A stretch of DNA of 64,000 nucleotides, taken from NCBI GenBank assembly GCA_963693365.1, contig CAVNZM010000003.1, positions 12,958,001 through 13,022,000 on the forward strand. The letters run 5' to 3'. Shown here in pieces: positions 9,524 to 18,553 of this stretch. Below the pieces are notes generated by a model that saw only the letters and a list, made by a program, of their open reading frames with translations, was not told the DNA's origin and ran no database searches. The DNA comes from Amoebidium appalachense (taxonomy: Eukaryota; Ichthyosporea). Numbering within the stretch: position 1 is the stretch's first letter; every line of letters begins with the position of its first letter. Both the position numbers and the translations under genes were made by a program.

Positions 9524-11176
9524 ATGGCCGACTATCCGATCCCCATCACGCACCTTGGTCTGCGCGGGCTCCCAGCCCTGGACATCGAGCCGCGGCACAA
9601 GACCTACTACATGTCAGGGCATGCGGTGATACTGCCTACCTCGTCTGTCCCCAAGCTGCTGAAGGTGCTGTTTGCTGCACCCCTTCCGGGAGCCTCTGAG
9701 TGGCAGCGCTGGACCACACGGAGATCGACAAGGACACCACCCGCGTCACCTTTGCCTTGAAGAAAGGAGCGACCGTGGTGGCACTGCAGCGGGTGTTGAA
9801 GAGGGCTGGGCTCGGGGGTCTGTGCGTCACGAAGAGGGTCCCGCTTCCAGTCAACTGGCAGAACTGCCATAAAAGGGCATCGGGGTCTGCGGATGTGCCC
9901 GAGAAAGAGCCCGTGAAGGAGCCCAAGCCCACGTCAGTTAAGAAGGCGCCCTCTGCGGGGACGGGTGCCGGAGCCAACGAGCAGCCCCAAGCACAGGCCG
10001 GACATGGTACCAAGGTTGTGCTCAAGCAACTGGGCAAGGAGTTCCCGCTCTTTGCGGGGGCCAACATCAGGGTGAAGGACGGCAAGCAGGCCTCGGTGGT
10101 TGACGTGTTTGAGTTGGTGCTGGGGGCCCGAGAGGCAGCCAAAAAGTCATGGCAACGGCTTGTGTCCCTAACCAAAAGGGACAACGAGTCCCTTAAAGAC
10201 ACCCAAATTTGTGACACCCAAATGAACACCGAATCCATAAACGTGCATGAGGCTGCCAAGGATTTGTGGGCCCAGAGTGTGATACAGAGCCACGCACTGC
10301 TGGACCCCGCAGCTACAGTTGCCGATGTGGTGCACCGCGTGCAGCACGTAAAGATGGAGGGCTCTAGGCGCCCTGTGGCTGTCGCTGACTTCACCACCCT
10401 CCTGGAGCTCGTCTACATTCTCCCGGGCAAGCGCGCCAACCACATCCGCCACCAGAGCGCCAAGTACATGTCGCGGCTGCTGTCCAGAGACCTGCTGCTG
10501 GTGGAGGAGATAGAGCGGCGCTACCTGTCCAGCACGGAGGAGGAGAGGGAGTTCTTCCGTGCAGGGGTGGGGGGAGACGGAGGGCCGTAAACGGAAACGC
10601 GAGGAGCTGGAGGAGGAGCTGGAGGCGCGGAGGGCGGCGGAGGTGCGGAAGCGGCAGATGGAGGAGTTGGAATACCGTGAGCGGCAGGCGGCTGTTGAGG
10701 AGAGGGAGATTGCGATTGAGAGGGCGCGCTTGGAAACAGAGAAGGCTAAAAAGGTGGCAGTGAAGGAAGATATGGATATGCTTAAGATTTTTGGGCTCGA
10801 GAGGGACGCAGCCCTGCACATGGCCCTGGTTGACCGGTTCAAGAACTTGGTGTGTGGGGAGCAAACCAGTGGCAGTGTGGTGGGACGAGAGCAAGACGGC
10901 GTGGAGGGCAGAAAGCAACCTAACGTGGCTACGGTTGCGGACTGGGTGCATGCGCGCACCGGGAGGCTGCATACAACCGAGCAGTGTATGCTTATTGGGA
11001 TACAGGCCTCAAAGCTGTACAGGAAGCGGTATGGCCACCCTGTGCCTAATGGGACAATCAAGAGCGTCAACGGTGCGAATGTCGAAGTCAAGCAGTATAC
11101 CACAACCGACTTTAACCTACTGGAGGAGGCATACAAGCTAGCAAAGGAAGCACGGCCGGGTGTGTTTAAGTTTTAG
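9524..11176 (+). pseudogene. BRO/KilA-like DNA-binding family protein, two frameshifts
   Basis: Three consecutive frames look like one gene. The first starts at 9524 (MADYPIPITHLGLRG) and is open to about 9700. The second, to 10590, has a segment 'ASVVDVFELVLGAREAAKK' and then 'FTTLLELVYILPGKRANHIR', matching the general layout of viral BRO-like regulators. The third, to 11176, begins with a charged coiled coil (EELEEELEARRAAEVRKRQ) and ends in a small domain (TVADWVHARTGRLHTTEQ and following) often found at the C-terminus of such proteins. Frame changes lie near 9695 and in the G-rich stretch near 10560-10600. They may be real mutations or homopolymer sequence errors. Related genes are at 26389-28042 and 58737-59283. 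Confidence 0.55.
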
Positions 11177-11835
11177 CTAGGTAACATGCAACCAAAGAGA
11201 CACCCGGATATCTAGGGGATGTGTGGTTGGAGATAAAGTAGTGCGGCTGACTAGCATGGTGTTGAACTAGACGGCCATTTGTGTGGATGAAAAATGTTTC
11301 ATGTAGCTCTGTTGGCTTTTGTGTGGTTGTGTCTCCCTAAGTACGGTTGGCTATGTTTAGGCTTTAACTAGGTCCAGCACGTTTGGGTATACGATAAGAC
11401 ATGTGTATGGGAGGGGGTTTTTGCGGCGGCGGGGGGGGGGGGGGGGCTTCGACTATGTTACATGGCAGAGCCTAAGACATGGGAATGGTGCCGTTAAAAT
11501 CTGGTAGGATATAGGCTTGGCTCTGAAACACGGAAAAGCCTTTGTGTTTTTTTTTTGGGGGGGGGGGGGCTTCGGCTATGTTACATGGCAGAGCCCAAGA
11601 CATGGGAGTGGTGCCGTTAAAATCTGGTAGGATATAGGCTTGGCTCTGAAACACGGAAAAGACTTTGTTTTGTGTTTTTTTTTGGGGGGGGGGGGGCTGA
11701 TGGCGTGGCTGGCTTGACTTGTGCCGTTTTATTCACTTGGCCCACACCAAGGTGGTCAACGAACAATTTGACTGTAATAAATTTACGGTTGCATTTTTAC
11801 TGTGTACACCGCGCGTCGCCAAAGCCCAACCCCAC
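11177..11835. other. Intergenic region with G-runs and a tandem duplication
   Basis: No gene seen. It contains a tandem duplication at about 11436-11697. Confidence 0.6.
11436..11697 (+). repeat. About 120-bp tandem duplication with poly-G
   Basis: Two copies of a unit made of a G-run (12-15 G), then CTTCGACTATGTTACATGGC or its near-identical counterpart, a TTAAAATCTGGTAGGATATA segment and a T-run leading into the next G-run. The poly-G runs sit at about 11436, 11558 and 11684. Confidence 0.8.
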
Positions 11836-12288
11836 TCAACGCTGCCTGACCCGCCCACCCGCGTGCGGGCCCGCCCGGACCTGCACGGCCACCCTCCTGA
11901 GCTGCGAGAACCACTGGTCGTAGCAGGAAAACCCAAGCAGCTTCTCCGCAAACGCGTGCAGCTGGTTGGCCGTGGTGCAGTCGTTCACCCTCTCCATTAT
12001 CTGCTGGTTTATGGCCTCTGCCGTGCCCACGCGCATGCTGCTGTCCCCGGCAAAACGGTCAAACACGGCGTGGTTGAGCAGGAACGCGGCTGCTCCCAGC
12101 TGGAAGCTGTCTGTGTAGTGCAGAAAGTGTGCTGTTTGGTATGCCAGTGGTAGAGAGGCAACTGCGGTGTCGCAGTCCACCAGTGTGGCTTGCCCAGGAA
12201 CAGTTCCTACATAGACACCATTTGTGTTGGGGCTTGGCTGTGTGTGTTTGGTGGTGTCGGCGAGGGGGCGGCGGGGGTGGGTAGCCAT
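11836..12288 (-). CDS. Unknown protein (about 150 residues)
   Basis: Not recognised. The likely start is the ATG at 12288 (MATHPRRPLADTTKH); the frame is open a further 22 codons upstream. After a Pro/Thr-rich N-terminus comes a region that looks globular and helical (YQTAHFLHYTDSFQLGAAAF ...), ending in a basic, Arg-rich tail. It runs on the same strand as the Nudix and ATPase genes. No T-run motif was found close to this start, so start confidence is modest. Confidence 0.5.
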   Translation of the reverse strand: MATHPRRPLADTTKHTQPSPNTNGVYVGTVPGQATLVDCDTAVASLPLAYQTAHFLHYTDSFQLGAAAFLLNHAVFDRFAGDSSMRVGTAEAINQQIMERVNDCTTANQLHAFAEKLLGFSCYDQWFSQLRRVAVQVRAGPHAGGRVRQR

Positions 12289-12382
12289 GTTGACTTGGGC
12301 AGCGTGTCTGTGTTTGGGTGCCAGTTGTGCTGTGTTGTGGCTGATATGTGCCACAGTGTGTAGCAGCCAGCACCGAGCAGAA

Positions 12383-12560
12383 CGTCCAAAGCGGTGCTTT
12401 GGTCAGTCTACGTCCCTGCGTCCAAAGTGGCGGTTTGGTTCGTCTGGTAGTAGTACGCCCACGTCTAAAGTGGTGCTTTGGTCAGTCTACGTCCCTGCGT
12501 CCAAAGTGGCGGTTTGGTTCGTCTGGTAGTAGTACGCCCCACGTCTAAAGTGGCGCTTTG
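12383..12560 (+). repeat. About 80-bp tandem repeats
   Basis: Units beginning CGTCCAAAG or CGTCTAAAG at about 12383, 12462 and 12542 (79-80 bp period). Each full unit holds two related CGTC-YAAAG-YGG-TTTGG blocks and a TAGTAGTACGCCC segment. Confidence 0.8.
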
Positions 12561-12561
12561 T

Positions 12562-13215
12562 TTAGTCTACGTCTCCGTGGGCCTGCCTGGTGAGAAACCG
12601 GACCAGGCCAAAGTGCCGGGTGAGGCTCTGTAGGCCATGCAAGAACTGGCGCTTGAAGTATGCCTTGCGGCCCTTGGTGTCTACCATTGGCTGGGACCAC
12701 TGCACCCGCTGTGCATGGTACACCAAATCGTCTCCTGCAAACCACTGCAGCGCTGATTTCTCTCGGTAGTCCTTGCGGGCTGCCCCGGACACGGGGTCCA
12801 CTGCCTCGGGAACAATCGCCGCCAGTTGCGCGGGAGGCAGTGCCATGCGGTTCTGGAACTCTGTGTTGAAGTCCACATATGCCACCTCAATGAAGTATGT
12901 GGTGAAAAGCCTCCCTCCCTGTGTAATGCATGTGAACGATGGTGTGTTCCTGCCTGCCACCAGAACTCGGTGCAGGTGCTCCTGTGAGAAGATCACACCC
13001 ATGGTCTCCTCGTGGAACTCTCTTGCAGCGGTGGCCTCGGGGGGCTCTTGCATGTTCTTGGGCTTGCCGCCAAAGGAGCAGAACCTGCCGTCCAGATACT
13101 CGCACCCCAGCAGAAACATGAGGTCACCGGTGGGGCCAAAAGCAAAAGGCACCACACCCGCACCGCCACAATGGCGCCCCAGTATGGGTGCCGTCTGTAT
13201 GCCGACCAGCCGCAT
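12562..13215 (-). CDS. Nudix hydrolase
   Basis: 217 residues. The Nudix box is visible at about residues 54-77: GGKPKNMQEPPEATAAREFH followed by EETMGV, matching the REx2EExG core. Such enzymes cleave nucleoside diphosphate linkages; in NCLDVs related proteins remove mRNA caps or hydrolyse damaged nucleotides, and the substrate cannot be decided here. The ATG at 13215 (MRLVGIQ) is preferred; the frame reaches a GTG at 13233. A TTTTTTTTTCTTGCCC sequence (13241-13253) precedes it. The packaging ATPase gene ends at 13254, directly upstream on the same strand. Confidence 0.8.
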   Translation of the reverse strand: MRLVGIQTAPILGRHCGGAGVVPFAFGPTGDLMFLLGCEYLDGRFCSFGGKPKNMQEPPEATAAREFHEETMGVIFSQEHLHRVLVAGRNTPSFTCITQGGRLFTTYFIEVAYVDFNTEFQNRMALPPAQLAAIVPEAVDPVSGAARKDYREKSALQWFAGDDLVYHAQRVQWSQPMVDTKGRKAYFKRQFLHGLQSLTRHFGLVRFLTRQAHGDVD

Positions 13216-13240
13216 GATGTCTAACTTTTCCACGAGGGGG

Positions 13241-13253
13241 CAAGAAAAAAAAA
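13241..13253 (-). promoter_or_regulatory. T-run promoter motif variant
   Basis: TTTTTTTTTCTTGCCCCC on the minus strand, about 25 nt before the ATG at 13215, filling the gap between the Nudix and ATPase genes. Confidence 0.45.
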
Positions 13254-13985
13254 CTACGCACGTCGGCGCGTTATTATACCGGGGTCAGCACGGAAAATAA
13301 AGCACCGGTCAGTCAGAATGTTGGACTTCACAGTGCGGTCCAGCACCAGGCATGCGTAGTTTTGTGTGCACGCGTCCATCAGCTCGCAAAACTGGTGGTA
13401 GGTAGGCACGAAGCCAAAAAAGGACTCGTACAGTTTTTTTCGCTCAAGCACGCTGTCTTCGTGAAACAGAAATATGTATTGCGCGTTGGAGCGCAGGTCT
13501 GGACCCAGGGATTTTGAAAACTGCACGCTCATGAGTAGCAGCCAGAAGAAGTGCCTGCCGTTGAAGAACAGCTGGCGGATGGTTGCATCCTTTTTGATAT
13601 TTGCGTCGTACACGCAGTCTTCCAGCACGCAGTAAAGATTTAGGGGGCGCTTGTGCACGCGGTTTCGGCCACGTGCAACCCTGTTCCGTTGCTTCTGGTA
13701 TGTCTTCATGAGCACATCGGGCTTGTATTCAAAATGGATGTATTTCGGCGGAACCAGGCGGGACCAGAACTGGTTGCCGTCTTCTGTGGGCGAGAACACA
13801 ATGCCTGCGGGGACGCGCGGGAGTTTTGCGGCAAGCACGTGTGCCATGGCGACCGACTTGCCGCTGCCTCGTTGTCCCAGGAACAGGCAGATGCTCTCTG
13901 ATTTCACGGTCTGTGGCCAGAAGGGCCGGATGGTGCCCAGCGAAGTCTGCACGGGAGCGGTACATGGGCTGCTGGCAGCCTGCAT
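13254..13985 (-). CDS. A32/FtsK-type genome-packaging ATPase
   Basis: 243 residues. Walker A is LFLGQRGSGKSVAM near residue 35; a hydrophobic strand ending in acidic residues (LYCVLEDC) fits Walker B near residue 110. The segment QLFFNGRHFFWLLLMSVQFS followed by LGPDLRSNAQYIFLFHE is characteristic of the A32-like packaging ATPases of NCLDVs, which pump viral DNA into capsids. The start at 13985 (MQAASSPCTAP) is supported by the TTTTTTTCCTGCC motif at 14013-14024. The gene looks intact and is one of the best markers for virus ancestry in this window. Confidence 0.9.
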   Translation of the reverse strand: MQAASSPCTAPVQTSLGTIRPFWPQTVKSESICLFLGQRGSGKSVAMAHVLAAKLPRVPAGIVFSPTEDGNQFWSRLVPPKYIHFEYKPDVLMKTYQKQRNRVARGRNRVHKRPLNLYCVLEDCVYDANIKKDATIRQLFFNGRHFFWLLLMSVQFSKSLGPDLRSNAQYIFLFHEDSVLERKKLYESFFGFVPTYHQFCELMDACTQNYACLVLDRTVKSNILTDRCFIFRADPGIITRRRA

Positions 13986-14012
13986 TTTCGCTGTGGTACG
14001 GTTTGTGATGTG

Positions 14013-14024
14013 GCAGGAAAAAAA
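14013..14024 (-). promoter_or_regulatory. T-run/CCTG promoter motif
   Basis: ATTTTTTTCCTGCCAC on the minus strand, about 30 nt before the ATPase start at 13985. Confidence 0.55.
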
Positions 14025-14079
14025 TAGAGCAATCCCGTAGACACCGTCCTGGCGACAACCGCGCGCAAACATGTACCAC

Positions 14080-14361
14080 TCAGTAGTATCTGATTTTGAC
14101 ATTGGGGTTGGCCTGTGCCTTATCAAATGCTTCATAGAGCTTTTTTGCACGTGGGTCTAGCTCTGGCTTTTTCCAGAAGAGTTTTCCTAGTGTCGATCGC
14201 CGGTCTTGGAAATAAAGAATTATGGCAAGGCCCAACACAAGCTCGTTGATTCTGTTTGTGTATCTTGCAACAGCAGAAGCAGACACAAACAATGCAATCG
14301 CTGATGCTGCGGAGCCCAGCAGGATGCCCCTGCCAACAATGGCCAATGTTTCGCTGTTCAT
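14080..14361 (-). CDS. Small membrane protein (93 residues)
   Basis: Starts at 14361 (MNSETLAIVGRG). Two hydrophobic segments, about residues 7-30 (VGRGILLGSAASAIALFVSA) and 38-53 (INELVLGLAIILYF), suggest a double-span membrane protein with a basic C-terminal tail (KKPELDPRAKKLYEAFDKAQ). No family recognised. It is divergent from the U-box-like gene starting at 14410, so the 48-bp gap carries two promoters. Confidence 0.6.
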   Translation of the reverse strand: MNSETLAIVGRGILLGSAASAIALFVSASAVARYTNRINELVLGLAIILYFQDRRSTLGKLFWKKPELDPRAKKLYEAFDKAQANPNVKIRYY

Positions 14362-14384
14362 TCTCGGTTCGGTAAACACGCGCG

Positions 14385-14399
14385 CATTTTTTTGCCTAA
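14385..14399 (+). promoter_or_regulatory. T-run promoter motif variant
   Basis: GCATTTTTTTGCCTAAG about 15 nt before the ATG at 14410. Confidence 0.4.
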
Positions 14400-14409
14400 G
14401 TGGTGAAAC

Positions 14410-15056
14410 ATGGAGTCTGAACGGGAACTCTACCTACGCTTTTTCATGCATGTGCAGCGCCGATTCAAATCAAAAGCACATGTGCGAAGGTGGCTGTGGA
14501 ATTATGGGCTGGTGGACATGCCCCCCGGTGCCAATATCAAGCAGTTGCGAATGGCCCTTGCTCGCAACCGCCTTGTGCTGACCATGTTTCGTGCAGCCAC
14601 GGCCATTGAGCGCTGTTATCGTCTATATCAAAAGCGCAAATTCTTTGCATGTATCAACAACACGTGCGACCCCATTACCATGGACAATGTGCAGCTCATT
14701 GCCCCTGCAGCGAGGTTTGTGTACACACGCGGAAATGCCAATTACATGTGTGATGGCCGCGCGCTTGCGCGCTACATGCTTTCCACGGGAAAGGGAGTGG
14801 ACCCGTTCACGCACACGGCCTTTACGGAGGAGGAACTGGCGCGGGTGTGGGCCTTGACGGGCTACCCTATTCGCACACAGGCACAGCTGGCAGACATCAG
14901 ACGGGCAAAGGAGGCCCGTGACGATCTGGCACATCTTCTTGAAGCACTGTGTACAGAGACCATTGAGGAGGTTGCAGAAATGGTGTTGGGGCCTCCAGGT
15001 GGCCATGTGTTCTGGGGTTTACGCTGTTTACTCGAGGCAAAGAGAACCAGTCTCAG
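14410..15056 (+). pseudogene. U-box-like NCLDV protein, 5' part, split by LINE
   Basis: The frame starts at 14410 (MESERELYLRFF). After a basic helical region it contains CDPITMDNVQL ... CDGRALARYMLSTGKGVDPF, the pattern of a U-box/RING-like fold conserved in several NCLDVs (D-P-I ... D...L..Y...TG...P.T). Recognisable coding ends near 15056, just before a GTATG and a 12-G run. The frame stays open to the poly-T but looks non-coding. A plausible 3' part in the same orientation is at 20108-20382, beyond the LINE. The gene is therefore either destroyed by the insertion or has a large intron containing it. A role in ubiquitin transfer is only a guess. Confidence 0.6.
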
Positions 15057-15201
15057 GTATGGGGGGGGGGGTTTTGCTCGGAATATCCCCTCAGCGGTAT
15101 ATCATGATCACGTACATAGATGTCGGGTGGTGACTATATATCAGGGTTTACTTTCTCTACGAGACACCATAAAGACTACAAGGAGAAATCAATTAGTTGG
15201 G

Positions 15202-15208
15202 GTTCCCC

Positions 15209-15209
<1 letters not shown>
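15202..15209 (+). repeat. Candidate target-site duplication, 3' side of LINE
   Basis: GTTCCCCG directly next to the poly-T (poly-A of the LINE), matching 19746-19753. Confidence 0.45.
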
Positions 15210-15256
<47 letters not shown>

Positions 15257-15288
15257 GGGCTCCCCTCGGGACACTCGGTATCAGCTGG

Positions 15289-15337
<49 letters not shown>

Positions 15338-15350
15338 GTGTGTGTGTGTG
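15289..15350 (+). repeat. (TG)n microsatellite in the LINE 3' region
   Basis: About 30 GT units with one interruption (GTGTTGTG), between the ORF2 stop and the poly-A tail; it reads (CA)n on the element's own strand. Confidence 0.85.
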
Positions 15351-15358
15351 CGCGTGCG

Positions 15359-18300
15359 CTATAATTTTGTAGTGATGTGTTTCTCAAGCCAATCAATACA
15401 TCTAATAAACAGGTCGTAGTTACGCGTGTTTAGTATAAAATCAAGGATGTTGTAATTTACAGGTAGGCTATCTTTCTGGGTGTCTGTTGTGAATGTGACG
15501 TGTGTGTGTTGCGGTATTATGTGGTCTATCAAACTACATTTGGCGATACATGACCGGTTAAACTGGTGTGTGTGTGTGTTGTTTGGGCATGCAAATGATG
15601 CCACCTTATACTTATTAGATCTCCACTGTATAGCACGTGTACAGTAAAAGCGTGGTAATTGATCAATAATACCATCAGCTAGAGAAAGACCAGTTCTACA
15701 GGAAGGTAATATGTATTTAGGTGTTATACACTTGCGAGTGCCATATTTGGCAATATGGTTGAGGCGGTCAGTATATATAAAACGAGACATAAGGCTTAGT
15801 TTTTCAAGGTGTATGCTTTCATCGGGTCTAGTGTCGTGTGGTATCTTTTTCCATTTGTTATATTGCGTGATTATCTTGTGATTGTGTACATGTTTAATAA
15901 GTAAGTGGCAGTCCAAAGTCACACACACACTATTGCGGGGTTTATTTGTATTTGTGCCCAGGGGAGAAGGGGAGAGAGAGGGGAGGAAAGAGGGGAGAGG
16001 TGAGGAGGGGACAGGTCGGATAGAGAAGAGAGGGTGGGAGGGCAAATACTTCTTTAAGCGGCTTATGTGCTTATTGAATTTCAGCGCGAGATAGGATACT
16101 CTAGCAGCTATTGGGACCAGACCATATATCGAGAGCGTTACAGGCCCAGGTTTACAACAGTTGTTAGATAGAAAGGAGGCAACTTCTGCTTCAAGGAAAT
16201 TTGCCAAGGGTTTAAGCGCTCTAGTTCTCTCTTTCTTGATCCAAGCGGCGAGAAGGGGTAAACCATATTCACATGCCGGGAAGACAAAAGTGCGAATAAA
16301 TGTAAGTCTACTAGAAGGATGGAGGGGTGTGTCTTTAAAAATATTAGCCGAGAAGAAAGCTAACCGCTTACGAGCCAACTCTACCCTCTTTTCGACCATA
16401 TGGGGAAACATAACACCAACAGAATCAACCGGAACACCAAGATATTTGTATTCTGGAACTATAGGTACAGGTTTAGATGATAATGTAAATGTGTGTAAAT
16501 TGTTAGCTATATCAGGTACAAGAACACCACATTTGTCTATGTTAAGGATCATAAGGTTTGCCTTGCACCACTCTGACACTACATCGAACAATCTTTGCAG
16601 GCGTCTAGGGGTACGGGCAAGGAGGGACAGATCATCAGCATAGAGAAGTGCAGGCGGAAAGTTATTAATAGGGTCATCGTTTTCGGCGTAAATCTTGACA
16701 GCCAAATCATCTATAAATAGGTTAAACAAAAAGGGGCTAAGCAATGAACCCTGCAAGAGACCTCTAGCACGAGCAAAACCATATGAAAGATGCCCATTAA
16801 CCACAGCTCTACCATAGGTTTGAGACAAGAGTGCTTCTAACAGAACACCAATGCAGTGTGGTACACCCCGTGCAGCAAGCTTTTCCCATAGGAGACCAGG
16901 GGAGACAGAATCGTAAGCAGTTTTCCAATCAATAAAGCCAACATATTGTGCACCAACTTGCATAGAATCGTGCAGTGCCATTATTTGAACATAACATGAA
17001 TTGTTTTTACGAAAAGCGGATTGGCATGGGTGTATGTGAAGAATAGATTGAAACCTAGGGTGATGTGCAAATAACCTAAGTAAGCAAGCTTCAAAGAATC
17101 TACGAACAACCTGGGTTAGTGTAATGGGGCGAAAGGATGATATGGGGCCCTCAGAGTCCTTCTTAACTATGGGGATCACTAAGGTATCTAACCAAGATGA
17201 TGGGACATGTCCACATTTAACACACCAAGAAAAGAGAGAGCTTAACATGATAGTAAGATCAGGTTTAATAGCACGATCACTTTCCTTTTGTGGGTAGGAG
17301 GGAACAAGGATTTTAAGAAACCCAGCAGGGAGTCCATCAGGTCCACAAGACTTACTAGAGCTATAACTAGATATCACAGACCATATGGCATCGGGACTGA
17401 AAAAGGGGAGGATCGATTCTATGGGGATAGATGGGTCTACAGGCCACACAATAGGTTTCTGAGCGGGGGTCCTATCTTTAAACAGTTCCGAGAAATACTT
17501 ATCAGAGTCTATGAGGGGGTCTCCAGTGGTATCACCAATAATACGAGCAGGGGGGCCAAATCGATTCATACTAGCAAGCCGGCGCAAGCTTTCCTTTTGA
17601 GACAGGGGTTCACCTAGTCTAGCGGGAGTGGTGTTTGGTAACAAGAGAGCATCGGGATATTCCTTCCTACCACCGCCAGCATAATCACCGAGATCTATCA
17701 AATCATCAACAATAAAGTTAGTGCATGTATCTAGTACGAGATGTGAATCTGGCCTGGCTTGTGCAGATTCTAATAGGCGCATATATATAGGGTGTTTCGT
17801 AGCATAGCATACACATACATCAACTCTACCCCACTGTGACTTAAGCTGGGATAGACGGAGGCGAAAGGTGGGAGGGGGAGGGGGGAGCAGATCAAGGGAG
17901 ATCTTAGGTAGGAAAAGGATAGGAGAGTGGTCAGATGACCTAGAGAGGTTAGGAGGGAGAGAGAGTTTTGACATGGTTGATGGCCAAAAGGCCACTCCCC
18001 AGTCGGTGTTGTGGGCATGGGATATTTGAGGGAACCGCAAAGTGTGACTTTGGACATACCTTGCTAAAGGGATAGCACGCTCCGGGGGCTTAGATGGGTA
18101 CCCGACACTCACTTGCAGTGTGTCTGTGTGGTGGAGTCGCGTGTTAAAATCACCTAAAATAACAGTGGACATTGGTAACTGTGACAACTCGTGAGTCAAT
18201 TCGACAACCGACATAGATGGTGGGTAATATACAAAAGTAAAAACATTAGAAAGAAACTCTATAGAAACCGAGAATTCCGTTTTTGCTACCGGTTTGCACT

Positions 18301-18553
18301 TCACTCTCACGTGTGGTGCGGCAAGTACAATAATGCCTCGGTTTTTCGCGTAACCGGGGTGTGTGGATGTGTCGACCAATGTAGAGTTGAATTTGTGGTG
18401 GTTTTTAAACTGTGTTTCGCAAATCACTGTAAACGTGTGGTTGTTTGTCTGTTGTTGTATGTAGCTGATTTTATCGTCGAGTGTCCCGGGGGGGAGGCCC
18501 TTTTGGGGGCCCAGTGTCCGAGCATTCCAGAAGAAGAAGGATAAATTAGGCAT
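15359..18553 (-). CDS. LINE ORF2: endonuclease-reverse transcriptase
   Basis: 1064 residues, no disruption. The N-terminal 220 residues are an exonuclease-endonuclease-phosphatase fold that nicks target DNA: WNARTLG near the start, ILGDFNTR near residue 135 and SRSSDHSPI near residue 210. The central part is a reverse transcriptase with an 'RGLLQGSLLSPFLFNLFIDD' block and the catalytic LLYADDLSLLA. A Cys/His cluster near the C-terminus (FACPNNTHTHQFNRSCIAKC) may bind nucleic acid. The start overlaps the end of ORF1 (ATGCCTAA), suggesting translation by termination and restart. This belongs to the mobile element, not the virus-like gene set. Confidence 0.93.
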   Translation of the reverse strand: MPNLSFFFWNARTLGPQKGLPPGTLDDKISYIQQQTNNHTFTVICETQFKNHHKFNSTLVDTSTHPGYAKNRGIIVLAAPHVRVKCKPVAKTEFSVSIEFLSNVFTFVYYPPSMSVVELTHELSQLPMSTVILGDFNTRLHHTDTLQVSVGYPSKPPERAIPLARYVQSHTLRFPQISHAHNTDWGVAFWPSTMSKLSLPPNLSRSSDHSPILFLPKISLDLLPPPPPTFRLRLSQLKSQWGRVDVCVCYATKHPIYMRLLESAQARPDSHLVLDTCTNFIVDDLIDLGDYAGGGRKEYPDALLLPNTTPARLGEPLSQKESLRRLASMNRFGPPARIIGDTTGDPLIDSDKYFSELFKDRTPAQKPIVWPVDPSIPIESILPFFSPDAIWSVISSYSSSKSCGPDGLPAGFLKILVPSYPQKESDRAIKPDLTIMLSSLFSWCVKCGHVPSSWLDTLVIPIVKKDSEGPISSFRPITLTQVVRRFFEACLLRLFAHHPRFQSILHIHPCQSAFRKNNSCYVQIMALHDSMQVGAQYVGFIDWKTAYDSVSPGLLWEKLAARGVPHCIGVLLEALLSQTYGRAVVNGHLSYGFARARGLLQGSLLSPFLFNLFIDDLAVKIYAENDDPINNFPPALLYADDLSLLARTPRRLQRLFDVVSEWCKANLMILNIDKCGVLVPDIANNLHTFTLSSKPVPIVPEYKYLGVPVDSVGVMFPHMVEKRVELARKRLAFFSANIFKDTPLHPSSRLTFIRTFVFPACEYGLPLLAAWIKKERTRALKPLANFLEAEVASFLSNNCCKPGPVTLSIYGLVPIAARVSYLALKFNKHISRLKKYLPSHPLFSIRPVPSSPLPSFLPSLSPSPLGTNTNKPRNSVCVTLDCHLLIKHVHNHKIITQYNKWKKIPHDTRPDESIHLEKLSLMSRFIYTDRLNHIAKYGTRKCITPKYILPSCRTGLSLADGIIDQLPRFYCTRAIQWRSNKYKVASFACPNNTHTHQFNRSCIAKCSLIDHIIPQHTHVTFTTDTQKDSLPVNYNILDFILNTRNYDLFIRCIDWLEKHITTKL

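Noticed and set aside
13651-14040. Plus-strand frame opposite the packaging ATPase
   Set aside because: Antisense shadow of a gene with clear Walker motifs.
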